Shown here piece after piece: positions 25,033-33,681 of a stretch of 56,038 nt of DNA. The notes under the pieces are model-generated. The model was not told the DNA's origin and did no database searches. It worked only from the letters and a program-made list of their open reading frames with translations. Where the stretch lies: contig JBATUR010000009.1 of NCBI GenBank assembly GCA_049671305.1, forward strand, positions 1 to 56,038, in the 5' to 3' direction. Each line of letters begins with the position of its first letter. The first letter of the stretch is position 1. The translations under genes were made by a program, and so were the position numbers. The DNA comes from CADCTM01 sp049671305. GTDB taxonomy: Bacteria; Cyanobacteriota; Cyanobacteriia; Cyanobacteriales; Coleofasciculaceae.

Positions 25033-25150
25033 GGATTAATGTGGAGGTTTGGGGGTATCTTGATTACTTCACCTAGATGCTCCCCTCAACTCCCTAAAAA
25101 AAGTAGCTTCATAACTTGTTTGTCAAGGGCAATAACGTTCTAATCTTTTT

Positions 25151-25630
25151 ATGCAGCAAAAGGAACCGTTGCCGATAATTGGCTGGCGAGAGCATCTGAC
25201 ATTACCTGATTTGGGAATTCAAGAAGTTAAGGCAAAAATTGATACAGGAGCTCGCACATCTGCTTTACACGCCTTTGATGTGGAAATCTTTACAGATCAG
25301 GGCAAACAGATGGTTAGCTTTAAGATACATCCGATCCAGCGAAATACTTCCCAAACTGTAACGGCAGTTGCCGAACTTTTAGAGCAACGAAAGGTGCGTA
25401 ATTCGGGAGGACAAGCGACTTTTAGACCGGTTATTCTGACCACGGTAGAACTAAATGTCGGTGTACAGGCACATCGCTGGTTAATTGAACTCACTCTCAC
25501 CAATCGAGATGTTATGGGTTTTCGGATGTTGCTGGGGCGTCAGGCGGTGCGTCAACGTTTTTTGGTAGATGCAGGGAAGTCATATTTACATACGTCAACG
25601 GTTAGCCGCAAACTTAAACATAATAATTAA
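25151..25630 (+). CDS. RimB-type retropepsin-like protease
   Basis: A 159-residue protein of the family often labelled ATP-dependent zinc protease, now placed with retropepsin-like aspartic peptidases (RimB). The active-site loop is IDTGARTSALHA (Asp31), and the later hallmark is FRMLLGRQA. It is only eight bases upstream of rimK, the same pairing as in the Pseudomonas rim operon. There, RimB trims glutamate tails that RimK adds to ribosomal protein S6. Whether the same substrate is used here is inference. Confidence 0.85.
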   Translation: MQQKEPLPIIGWREHLTLPDLGIQEVKAKIDTGARTSALHAFDVEIFTDQGKQMVSFKIHPIQRNTSQTVTAVAELLEQRKVRNSGGQATFRPVILTTVELNVGVQAHRWLIELTLTNRDVMGFRMLLGRQAVRQRFLVDAGKSYLHTSTVSRKLKHNN

Positions 25631-25638
25631 AAGTAACG

Positions 25639-26544
25639 ATGAAAATCGCAATTTTATCCCTAGATGCAGCGCTGTATTCTACCCAACGCCTTCTGGCAGC
25701 AGGAGAAAAACGCGGACATGATATTCGAGTGATTAATTATCTGCGCTGCTATATGAATATCACTTCTCACAAACCGAGTGTGATGTATCAAGGCAACCCT
25801 TTGGAGAACTTTGACGCAATTATTCCCCGCATTGGGGCGTCTAAGACTTTCTACGGGGCGGCGGTGGTGCGGCAGTTTGAATTAATGGGTGTCTTCGCAG
25901 CCAATGAGTCTCAGGCGATTTCTCGGAGTCGTGATAAGTTGCGCTGTCTGCAAATTCTTTCTCGTGAAGGTATTGGTTTGCCTGTGACGGGTTTTGCTCA
26001 CTCAACCCAAGATATTGATGGTTTGCTGGATACAGTTGGCGGTGCGCCGGTGGTAATTAAGCTTTTAGAAGGTACTCAAGGTATTGGTGTGGTGTTGGCA
26101 GAAACTCACCATGCGGCAAAGTCAGTAATTGAGGCTTTTCGGGGTTTGGATGCCAATATTTTGGTGCAGGAGTTTATTAAAGAAGCCGAAGGTATGGATC
26201 TGCGCTGCTTTGTGATTGATAACAAGGTGGTGGCATCGATGAAGCGGCAGGGCGCACCGGGAGAATTTCGCTCAAATTTACATCGCGGTGGCACAGCACA
26301 ACAAATTAAGTTAACGCCAGAAGAGCGTAGTACGGCAACTAGAGCGGCGAAGGCGATGGGGTTGCGGGTGGCGGGTGTAGATTTGTTGCGCTCAAATCAT
26401 GGTCCGGTGGTGATGGAAGTGAATTCTTCGCCCGGTTTGGAGGGTATTGAGAAGGCGACGGAGGTGGATGTGGCGGATAAGATTATTGAGTATTTGGAAA
26501 AGAATGCTCTGTTGGGGAAGATACGCGATCGCATTCAGTATTAA
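25639..26544 (+). CDS. rimK: RimK-type ATP-grasp glutamate ligase
   Basis: A 301-residue ATP-grasp enzyme. Features: the N-terminal pre-ATP-grasp domain (AILSLDAALYSTQRLL), SRDKLRCLQIL, the ATP loop LLEGTQGIGVVLAE, VQEFIKEAEGMDLRCFVI, and the metal site VVMEVNSSPGLEGIE. It adds glutamates to the C-terminus of ribosomal protein S6 in enterobacteria and can make poly-alpha-glutamate in vitro. It is co-transcribed with the RimB-like protease just upstream. Length is standard. Confidence 0.93.
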   Translation: MKIAILSLDAALYSTQRLLAAGEKRGHDIRVINYLRCYMNITSHKPSVMYQGNPLENFDAIIPRIGASKTFYGAAVVRQFELMGVFAANESQAISRSRDKLRCLQILSREGIGLPVTGFAHSTQDIDGLLDTVGGAPVVIKLLEGTQGIGVVLAETHHAAKSVIEAFRGLDANILVQEFIKEAEGMDLRCFVIDNKVVASMKRQGAPGEFRSNLHRGGTAQQIKLTPEERSTATRAAKAMGLRVAGVDLLRSNHGPVVMEVNSSPGLEGIEKATEVDVADKIIEYLEKNALLGKIRDRIQY

Positions 26545-26596
26545 CTGTTCTGTGTCAACAATTCCGGAAATCTACCACAATCTCTGAAAGGAGTTA

Positions 26597-28588
26597 TTGA
26601 TATCTAACGGAATTTTGGCGGGAAGAAATTCCTTGAAAACTGACACAGACAAGCTGGTATTAGGTAAATTTTTGAATGGGCGCTACAAAGCTGTTCATGT
26701 TCTTCGCGTTGGTACGTTTGGCGATGTCTATCTGACTGAGGATAGCTGGAACAACAACTCACGTTGTGTTGTTAAGCACCTCAAACCCAAAAGTTGGCAG
26801 CCAGAGCGATCGCTTCTTTGTAAGCAACAGTTTGCTAACGAAGTGTTAATTCTCAATCAACTAGGTAGCCATAGCCAAATTCCCCAACTCTGGGACTGCT
26901 TTGAAAATGACCAAGGTTCTTACTTGGTGCAAGAGTTGATTGTTGGCACACTATTGAGTGAAACACTTGCCAAAAACAAAGCTAGTGGCAACCTTTGGAG
27001 CGAAGCACAGTGCCTAGAATTTCTTGATGATGTTTTGGGCATTTTGGAATTTGTACATCGTCAAGGCTTTGTGCATGGCAATCTGCAACCAAATAAGCTA
27101 ATTCAACAACCTGACGGTCGGTTCGTTTTGATTGACTTTGGCGCGGCAACCCCCGTTGAGCCAACTCCAGTCAAAGCACGAGTGATTCCGATTCGTCCCT
27201 CCCTAGCACCGATAGCAATTCCTGCTATTGGCTATCTTCCCGCCGAACAACTTAGTGGTCAAAGATGCCCTAGTAGTGATCTCTATGCCCTGGGAGTCAT
27301 TGTTATTGAGGCACTAACAGGACTAAATCCCTTGGAATTAAAGGCTGATCCCGATAGTGGTGAGCTGAATTGGCAGCAACAGGTATCGATCAGTAAGGCG
27401 CTGGCGCAGATGCTACATCAGATGGTGCGATATCAGTTTAAAGACCGCTATCAGTCTGTAACTGCTGTGCGGGCAGAGCTAATAAGACTGTCTATGAGGA
27501 GTGAGGTGTGTGGTGTGAGTAGTGAAGAATGTTCAGATTTGATTGTACCAGCAGAAGACCAGGAGTTGGAGGATTGCCTTCATAAGATTTCTGCCTCGCC
27601 AGATGCGGTACAGATGCCAATAATAAATTTAAATAATCATGATGCTGCGTTGACGAAACAGGAGTATGCTCGTCAAATTGCGATCGCTTGCTTGCCCAAG
27701 GTTCCGCCGCTACTTTCGGGTATGGGGGCGGGAATGTTTAGCTCTAATGTTGTGGCAATTTCTGTCGGGCTTTATACTCTGGTGCACGCGACTCCTTACA
27801 ATCCTGGGCTTGCTCTTTTGGAACAGGCAAGCCAACAATATAAGCAAGGAAATTTTGAGGGTGCGATCGCTATTGCCAACAAAATTCCTCTAGAAAGTTC
27901 TGCTTATCAAGATGCTCTCTTTGCCAAACGACAATGGCGGCAAGAATGGAACCTCGCAGCTAGTCAGTTTGAAGCTATAGAAACGGCTTTTAATGAGCAA
28001 CGCTGGCAGGATGTCTTAGATGCAGCTCGTGAGCTACCTGATCTCAGCTACTGGCAACAACAAATTGCACCTTTTGTGGTTGCTGCGGAACCGCAACTGG
28101 AAATTGAGGCACAACGGTTATTACAGGAGGCTTCTGAAAAAGCTGCTCAAAAAGATTTTACAGGAGCGTTGACTTTAATTAAACAAATTTCTCCAGAAAC
28201 GCCGACAGGTGCTGAAATTAAACCAAAGTTGTTGGAATATACCCAAAAGCAGCAGATTAAAGCTGAGTCGTCTTTGCAAAACGCCTATCAGCAAGCAGTA
28301 GAGAAAGATTTCATTAAGGCGTTGCAGTATTTAGCAGAAATACCTCAAGATACGCCAGCTTATGAAATAGCTCAAGTCAAGATGGCTGAGTATTCTCAAA
28401 AGCAGGCTTTTAATGAGCAGTTGGCGCTGCAAGCTCAGTTAAATGATCGTTTGCCCAAAGAAGTGATTAAGCCGATAAAGTTAGCTGAAAGTAATAAAAT
28501 CTCCAAGCAAAAGAGAAATCTTAATCCTGGTAGCAATCTTCAGGAAGTTGGTGCTAAACCTATTCGTTCCTTAGCCGCCAAACCCTAA
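26597..28588 (+). CDS. Predicted pseudokinase (Ser/Thr kinase fold) with TPR-like C-terminal repeats
   Basis: A 663-residue protein. The kinase-like domain (about 28-300) keeps the glycine loop RVGTFGDVY, the lysine in CVVKHLKP (Lys60) and DFG (180-182). Its catalytic loop, however, is HGNLQPNK (160-167) where active kinases have HRDxKPxN: the catalytic Asp, Lys and Asn are all replaced. After a membrane segment near residues 370-392 come helical repeats such as KDFTGALTLIKQI...KLLEY and KDFIKALQYLAEI...KMAEY. The start is uncertain: TTG at 26597 is close behind AAAGGAG, with later in-frame TTG codons at 26615 and 26633. It is probably a regulatory scaffold rather than an enzyme. Confidence 0.88.
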   Translation: MISNGILAGRNSLKTDTDKLVLGKFLNGRYKAVHVLRVGTFGDVYLTEDSWNNNSRCVVKHLKPKSWQPERSLLCKQQFANEVLILNQLGSHSQIPQLWDCFENDQGSYLVQELIVGTLLSETLAKNKASGNLWSEAQCLEFLDDVLGILEFVHRQGFVHGNLQPNKLIQQPDGRFVLIDFGAATPVEPTPVKARVIPIRPSLAPIAIPAIGYLPAEQLSGQRCPSSDLYALGVIVIEALTGLNPLELKADPDSGELNWQQQVSISKALAQMLHQMVRYQFKDRYQSVTAVRAELIRLSMRSEVCGVSSEECSDLIVPAEDQELEDCLHKISASPDAVQMPIINLNNHDAALTKQEYARQIAIACLPKVPPLLSGMGAGMFSSNVVAISVGLYTLVHATPYNPGLALLEQASQQYKQGNFEGAIAIANKIPLESSAYQDALFAKRQWRQEWNLAASQFEAIETAFNEQRWQDVLDAARELPDLSYWQQQIAPFVVAAEPQLEIEAQRLLQEASEKAAQKDFTGALTLIKQISPETPTGAEIKPKLLEYTQKQQIKAESSLQNAYQQAVEKDFIKALQYLAEIPQDTPAYEIAQVKMAEYSQKQAFNEQLALQAQLNDRLPKEVIKPIKLAESNKISKQKRNLNPGSNLQEVGAKPIRSLAAKP

Positions 28589-28618
28589 GCAGATTTCTTA
28601 ATTAGATAATTATTGCTC

Positions 28619-28649
28619 AAAAACCATTAGCGATCGCTAGTGGTTTTTT
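28619..28649 (+). terminator. Terminator after the pseudokinase gene
   Basis: AAAAACCA (28619-28626) pairs with TGGTTTTTT (28641-28649) around an inner palindrome that contains a HIP1 core. The 3' arm ends in six T's. It lies about 30 bases past the gene. Confidence 0.85.
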
Positions 28650-28823
28650 GTCATAAAATGCTCAGGGATCACGTCTAATACATTTGTTTACATTTCCTGG
28701 CAGAAAAAGCCCTGTAATATTAAGCACGGTTTAGTTTATTTAAGAAGCTTATCTTTTTCTCAGTCTTCTTGGGGAATATTGCTATTCTTCAGAATCTAGA
28801 CACATACATATAAATCATAAAAA

Positions 28824-28940
28824 ATGAAAATACAAAGTCAGAAACATTTAGGTCAATCAGTCGGTTTTGCTGTTCTATTTTTAGGAATGGCTGTAGCAAT
28901 TGTCGCTTTGATGACGATGCAAAGTGGAGGTTTTTCATAA
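28824..28940 (+). CDS. Small single-helix membrane peptide (38 aa)
   Basis: ATG at 28824 to TAA at 28940. The N-terminus is polar (MKIQSQKHLGQ), then one hydrophobic helix with small residues (VGFAVLFLGMAVAIVALM), then a short polar tail (TMQSGGFS). A terminator-like hairpin follows 16 bases later, which supports a discrete transcript. The size and layout resemble small subunits of photosynthetic complexes, but I cannot match it to a named one. No clear ribosome binding site. Confidence 0.5.
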   Translation: MKIQSQKHLGQSVGFAVLFLGMAVAIVALMTMQSGGFS

Positions 28941-28956
28941 ATAATCCAAATTCCTG

Positions 28957-28989
28957 AGATCCCCGACTTCTCAAAGAAGTCGGGGATCT
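28957..28989 (+). terminator. Hairpin from a dispersed palindromic repeat, likely terminator
   Basis: AGATCCCCGACTTCT (28957-28971) and its exact reverse complement (28975-28989) form a 15-bp stem with a 3-nt loop. A weak T-rich stretch follows. Nearly the same palindrome recurs at 50720-50753, so this is a dispersed repeat that here sits where a bidirectional terminator would be needed between convergent genes. Confidence 0.75.
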
Positions 28990-28994
28990 TTAAT

Positions 28995-29438
28995 TTAAAT
29001 TGAGGTTTCTAATAAAGCCTGTTTCAAATTTTGCATCCGCGTCTTAAACATCGCCTCCAAAGCCAAGCGCAGTACCGTACCATCAAGCAGCGGATTGAAT
29101 TCAAACTTAACAGAATCAACCATGCGAGTTGAATCCGCAGTAATTGGCATAAAGTGATGTGTATGTTCCCAAAATTTAAACGGACCACTCACTTGTTGAT
29201 CAATAAAACAAATTGGCGGGTCCCAATGAGTAATTTTAACTTGCCAATCTATGCCCCAGTTGACCATTTCAACTCGTACAGTAAACTGAGTATCTAGACC
29301 ACAAACAATATTAGATTCCTTGAGTCGGACAACCGGAAAAGGCGGAGAAATCCGTTCTAAGAGTTTTACATCCTCATGCGCTTTCCAGACCACATCTACA
29401 GGCAGGAGGACAGTTTCAGCTACCTCGAATCGTTCCAA
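28995..29438 (-). CDS. SRPBCC/START-like ligand-binding protein
   Basis: A 147-residue protein of the SRPBCC (polyketide cyclase/START-like) fold. It begins with a strand (MERFEVAETVLLPVDVVWKA) and a PxxVWxxxxD-type opening (about 14-24), has a central sheet (TQFTVRVEMVNWG, WQVKITHWDPP), and ends in a long C-terminal helix (RLALEAMFKTRMQNLKQALLE). Such proteins hold lipids or cofactors in a deep pocket; the ligand here is unknown. The start is TTG at 29438, the only start after an in-frame stop at 29445-29447. Confidence 0.85.
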   Translation of the reverse strand: MERFEVAETVLLPVDVVWKAHEDVKLLERISPPFPVVRLKESNIVCGLDTQFTVRVEMVNWGIDWQVKITHWDPPICFIDQQVSGPFKFWEHTHHFMPITADSTRMVDSVKFEFNPLLDGTVLRLALEAMFKTRMQNLKQALLETSI

Positions 29439-29577
29439 TTGAGTTTACCACGAACATTTTTCTAGTTTATAGCTTAATGTATCGTAAGTATAGGCAGATT
29501 TTCTAGTTTACTCGTTTTAGCAAGAAGCTAACATAGTCTAAAATTCCCTTGATCGTAGCCAAGGATATTCTAGAAAT

Positions 29578-30405
29578 ATGTCGAATCAATCGCCTATCCC
29601 TGTTGTCGTTAATGGTGCTGGTGGCAAAATGGGTCGTGAAGTGATCAAAGCGATCGCATCTGCCGAAGACCTCAGTTTAGTGGGTGCAGTTGACCACAAC
29701 CCCAGCTTCCTCGGCGAAGATGCAGGCGAAGTCGCAGGCTGCGGAGCCGTAGAAATTCCCATTCTCAACGACCTACAATCAACCCTGGTGCTAGCAACTC
29801 AAGAAAAGGTACAGGGAGTCATGGTGGATTTTACCCATCCCAGTGGCGTCTATGAGAACGTTAGATCAGCGATCGCTTATGGCGTCCGCCCCGTAGTTGG
29901 CACAACCGGACTCAGCAGCGAACAAATACAAGACCTCGCCGCCTTTGCCGAAAAAGCCAGCACCGGTTGCCTAATCATTCCCAACTTCTCGATCGGCATG
30001 GTACTACTACAACAAGCTGCCATACAAGCCTCTCAATACTTCGACCACGTAGAAATCATCGAACTACACCACAACCAAAAAGCCGACGCCCCCAGCGGTA
30101 CAGCTATCCAAACCGCCCAACTTTTGGCGGAACTTGGCAAAACCTTTAATCCTGCAGAAGTTCAAGAAACCGAAAAAATCAGCGGGGCAAGAGGCAGCGT
30201 TGCTGATGAAAACATCCGCATTCATAGCATTCGTTTACCAGGTTGTATTGCCCACCAAGAAGTCATCTTCGGCGCATCAGGACAAATCTACACCCTGCGA
30301 CACGATACCACAGACCGCTCTTGTTATATGCCCGGAGTGCTGCTGGCAATTCGTAAAGTCACCCAGCTAAAATCCCTGATTTACGGATTAGAGAAGATAC
30401 TATAA
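29578..30405 (+). CDS. dapB: 4-hydroxy-tetrahydrodipicolinate reductase
   Basis: A 275-residue enzyme of the lysine/diaminopimelate pathway that reduces hydroxy-tetrahydrodipicolinate with NAD(P)H. Seen: the nucleotide-binding motif GAGGKMGREV (residues 14-23), VDFTHPSGV, GTTGLS, PNFSIGMVLL, and the substrate motif ELHHNQKADAPSGTA with its catalytic His-Lys set. Length is normal. A downstream membrane-protein gene follows after 65 bases in the same direction. Confidence 0.96.
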   Translation: MSNQSPIPVVVNGAGGKMGREVIKAIASAEDLSLVGAVDHNPSFLGEDAGEVAGCGAVEIPILNDLQSTLVLATQEKVQGVMVDFTHPSGVYENVRSAIAYGVRPVVGTTGLSSEQIQDLAAFAEKASTGCLIIPNFSIGMVLLQQAAIQASQYFDHVEIIELHHNQKADAPSGTAIQTAQLLAELGKTFNPAEVQETEKISGARGSVADENIRIHSIRLPGCIAHQEVIFGASGQIYTLRHDTTDRSCYMPGVLLAIRKVTQLKSLIYGLEKIL

Positions 30406-30470
30406 ATAGTCACCCGTCATGAGTTGAGGCATGACCAATGACCGAAAACCTTTGACAAAAACCTAAACTC

Positions 30471-31169
30471 ATGCTAGTTCCGATTACACGCCAAAAATTT
30501 GAGCAACTGATTCCCGTCATTGCCACAGGTCCCCAATATGCCTACTTTTGGGGCAAGTTCTCCAATCTTTTAAAGCGAATTTTGATTTCTGTAATTGCTG
30601 TCGTCGTCGTCTTAATCTTAAAAGCCTTCTTTGGCAGCAGTTTTGATGGCATCGGCTTATTATTGGGCATCATTGGCTCACTTTACTGGCTTTGGGGACC
30701 AATTTACTGGTCAACACTGCGTAACCTGGAAATGCGGCGTTACAAATATAGTGGTTTTTGGCGTGGTCGTGTCCTAGATGTCTATGTGACAGAAGAATTA
30801 ATTGGAACTGAGGAAAGCGTCAATAAGCGGGGTGAATTAGTAATTGCTGAAAACCGAGAGCGACGTTTAAATATAGAAGTTGGTGACGAAACCGGCTTTA
30901 CCAGTCAACTGCAAGCGCCGTTGCGCCGACTGCATAAAGGCATTAACCGTGGTCAAGTAGCGGAGATGTTGTTATTGTCCTATCAACCTGATTTGGAAAG
31001 TATTGTCAAAAATACTGATATTTACATTCCCAGTTTGGATCTTTGGGTAAGTGACTATCCTTATTTGCAAAGAGAAGTCTTTGTGCAGGTTAGTCAGCAG
31101 TTGGGTAAATCTGGCGGGGGAGAAAGGACGACTAGACGTAGTAATAAGACAAAGCGGCGTCGGCGTTAA
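30471..31169 (+). CDS. Cyanobacterial two-helix membrane protein of unknown function
   Basis: A 232-residue protein with two hydrophobic segments (about 41-62 and 66-85), then a soluble domain (YKYSGFWRGRVLDVYVTEEL, RERRLNIEVGDETGF). It ends in a strongly basic tail (TTRRSNKTKRRRR). Database entries for relatives are sometimes labelled phosphate ABC transporter permease, but no permease architecture is visible, so I do not adopt that name. The basic tail suggests contact with RNA, phospholipids or acidic partners. Confidence 0.8.
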   Translation: MLVPITRQKFEQLIPVIATGPQYAYFWGKFSNLLKRILISVIAVVVVLILKAFFGSSFDGIGLLLGIIGSLYWLWGPIYWSTLRNLEMRRYKYSGFWRGRVLDVYVTEELIGTEESVNKRGELVIAENRERRLNIEVGDETGFTSQLQAPLRRLHKGINRGQVAEMLLLSYQPDLESIVKNTDIYIPSLDLWVSDYPYLQREVFVQVSQQLGKSGGGERTTRRSNKTKRRRR

Positions 31170-31312
31170 TTATTTGTAGATTTAGGCGTGATAGTCTAGA
31201 CAATTTTGATCAAGTGACTTAAATATAATGAATTATTTCAAAAAATCAAATAATCTGGAAATAGAATGACAGACACTTGTTGAACTATTTACTCTGTCAT
31301 TGCCAAAAAGTA

Positions 31313-32701
31313 ATGGATCAACTAATTAATCAAATTTTCCATGATCGATACCGCATCCAAACTTTACTTGGTCGCCAGAGTGGTCGTAGAACGTTTCTAG
31401 CAAGTGATTTACAAACCGGGTCATCTGTTGTCATCAAGCTGCTGCTGTTTGGTCCTGATTTTACTTGGGATGATCTGAAACTTTTTGAACGTGAAGCAGA
31501 AGTTCTCAAATCTATTAACCATCCTGCCATTCCTAAATACCTTGATGGCTTTGAGGTTGAAACTGAGCTAGGAAAAGGTTTTGCCTTAGTTCAATCTTAT
31601 CTTGAGGCAAAATCATTGCAAAACTGGATCGGGGCTGGTCGTACTTTTAGCGAGGAAGAACTTCAGGCGATCGCTAAGGAACTACTAGGAATTTTAGATT
31701 ACATTCATAACCGCCAACCTGCTGTTGTTCATCGGGATATTAAACCCAGCAATATCTTGTTAAGCGATCGCAGTGGTAACAGTCCCGGAAAAGTTTACCT
31801 AGTTGATTTTGGTTCGGTGCAAACGGCAATGCATGGTGGAACCCGGACAATCGTTGGCACTTATGGCTATATGCCTCCTGAACAATTTGGAGGACAGACT
31901 ACGCCTGCTTCCGATCTTTATGCTCTAGGAGTAACACTGATTTATCTGGCGACGGGACAACCTCCAGATCAATTACCACAGCGAGAGATGCGTCTTCTTT
32001 TTGAAAATCAAGTTAATCTCAGCCCAAATCTCATTGACTGGCTCAAATGGATAACAGAGCCCAGCTTGGACTTGAGAATGACTTCTGCAAAGCAAGCAAA
32101 AGAGGCTCTCGAAAATTCCCATTTACGAGAAAGTCCCTTACTAATCGCCAGCAAACCCTTTGGTAGTAAGGTGCAAGTGACGAAGACTAGAAAGATTTTG
32201 GAGATTCTCATTCCGCCACGTGGTTTTCATCCTGAGCTAATTTTCACGATTTTCTTTGCGATCGCCTGGAACTCCTTTCTTGTGATGTGGTATAGCATCG
32301 CTTTGGGGAGTTGGAATTCTGGTGGATGGTTTGCCGCCCTATTTGCAACCGGTCACTTGTGCGTTGGTATTGGGTTGATTTGGAAGATTCTCTTTACTTT
32401 GTTAGGAAAAGTGAGACTGCGTATTACTCAATCTGAAATTTCTTTGTGTTGGGAAATATTCGGGTTGAAGTGGCGCACTACCGCACATAGAGAGAATATT
32501 GTGAGAGTTGAACTGACTCGTCTTTCGCATAAGAAAGGTTATAAAGGAAATATGACCACAGTTCCTCCTCAAATTAATATTTGGGCAGGAACCAAGAAAT
32601 TTGCGCTGGGCAGTGGATACAGTTTAACTCCCCCAGAGCTTGAGTGGCTAACTCAGAATTTGAGTAGTTGGCTAAATTTGCCTATTACCAAAGAGCAGTG
32701 A
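31313..32701 (+). CDS. Ser/Thr protein kinase with C-terminal membrane segments
   Basis: A Hanks-type kinase with all catalytic elements: glycine-rich loop LLGRQSGRRTFLA (18-30), Lys42 in VVIKLL, HRDIKPSN (140-147), DFG (165-167), and the activation/P+1 region GTYGYMPPEQFGG. Two hydrophobic segments follow near residues 300-360, then a C-terminal domain of about 100 residues. The start is set at ATG 31313 (MDQLINQIFHDRY), 12 codons inside the longest frame, because kinase-family proteins begin just before the first strand. Unlike the kinase-like protein at 26.6 kb, this one looks active. Confidence 0.9.
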   Translation: MDQLINQIFHDRYRIQTLLGRQSGRRTFLASDLQTGSSVVIKLLLFGPDFTWDDLKLFEREAEVLKSINHPAIPKYLDGFEVETELGKGFALVQSYLEAKSLQNWIGAGRTFSEEELQAIAKELLGILDYIHNRQPAVVHRDIKPSNILLSDRSGNSPGKVYLVDFGSVQTAMHGGTRTIVGTYGYMPPEQFGGQTTPASDLYALGVTLIYLATGQPPDQLPQREMRLLFENQVNLSPNLIDWLKWITEPSLDLRMTSAKQAKEALENSHLRESPLLIASKPFGSKVQVTKTRKILEILIPPRGFHPELIFTIFFAIAWNSFLVMWYSIALGSWNSGGWFAALFATGHLCVGIGLIWKILFTLLGKVRLRITQSEISLCWEIFGLKWRTTAHRENIVRVELTRLSHKKGYKGNMTTVPPQINIWAGTKKFALGSGYSLTPPELEWLTQNLSSWLNLPITKEQ

Positions 32702-32807
32702 TGAACACCTAAAAGAACTTTTAAGATAAATAGCGATTCCTAACTAACAGTCAAACAACCCGACTAGGCAATTAGTAATGGTTTCATTACCCATCACCAA
32801 AACCAAC

Positions 32808-33437
32808 TCAACTAACCCCATTAGTATCCTCACCATAAGCCTGCCAAGCCAAGTCTACCAAACCATTAACAATCGCCGCTGCAACCACGGCACTACCTTT
32901 ACGCCCATCAATTCTAATATGAGGAATAAAAGAATCCTTCAATCGTTCCTTAACAACATCCACCTCAATAAAACCCGAAGGCGTACCAATTACCAAAGCC
33001 GGTCGAATTTCCTCCGCCTCAATTAACTCAATCAACTCTGTCAGTGCTGTTTGAGATTGACCAACCACAAAAATACCTTCTGGATAGCGTCTAGCTAAGG
33101 TTTGAATGCCCCAAGCTGCCTGTGTCTTCTCTTTTTGAGGTCGCGTCAGGGCTTCCATGCTGCAATAGACAGGATTGGCAAAGGTATTTTGGATATGGGG
33201 CGTAATGCCGACTTGAACCATTGGCACATCGACCACAATAGTACTACGGGCAGCCAGCGCCGCCGCTCCCGCCTGCAGAGCCCTTTCCGAAAAACGAACC
33301 AGAGACTGATATTCAAAATCAGCCGTTGCATAAATTACCCGACGTACAATTTCGTATTCGGCTGGCGAAAATACGTGGGATTCCATTTCACGGTCAATAA
33401 TTGCCAGACTTTGGGCATCTGTTGTATGCCATTCCAT
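32808..33437 (-). CDS. cobH: Precorrin-8X methylmutase
   Basis: A 209-residue enzyme (also named CbiC) that moves a methyl group from C11 to C12 of the corrin ring in cobalamin synthesis. The start is ATG 33437 (MEWHTTDAQSLAIIDREM), the usual family N-terminus, 21 codons inside the longest frame. Family segments are IVRRVIYATADFEY, ARSTIVVDVPMVQVG, VGQSQTAL, ALVIGTPSGFI and GRKGSAVVAAAIVNGL. No cobalamin riboswitch is apparent upstream. Confidence 0.94.
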   Translation of the reverse strand: MEWHTTDAQSLAIIDREMESHVFSPAEYEIVRRVIYATADFEYQSLVRFSERALQAGAAALAARSTIVVDVPMVQVGITPHIQNTFANPVYCSMEALTRPQKEKTQAAWGIQTLARRYPEGIFVVGQSQTALTELIELIEAEEIRPALVIGTPSGFIEVDVVKERLKDSFIPHIRIDGRKGSAVVAAAIVNGLVDLAWQAYGEDTNGVS

Positions 33438-33681
33438 GACATCTTTAAATCCAAAAGTGACTTGCTTGTTAGTTGTAACAGCTTTGGTGCCAACTACCAA
33501 GTTAATTGGCTGCTTAATTTAATGAAAAGCCTTAATTCTGCTTGACGGAGAATCTTCGCTGCTTTCAATGTACTACAGCACCCACCCAAATTTGTATTTG
33601 CTCAAAAAGTTATTAAAGATAAGGCGTCTTGCGGATTAAGGATAGCAAGCAAAACGCCTTCCGGTAAAGAAGACCTACTGT

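Noticed and set aside
30471..31169. Phosphate ABC transporter permease label
   Set aside because: Only two membrane segments and no permease motif are visible.
32702..33560. Cobalamin riboswitch near cobH
   Set aside because: No B12-box-like sequence or multi-stem leader was seen upstream of the gene on the minus strand.
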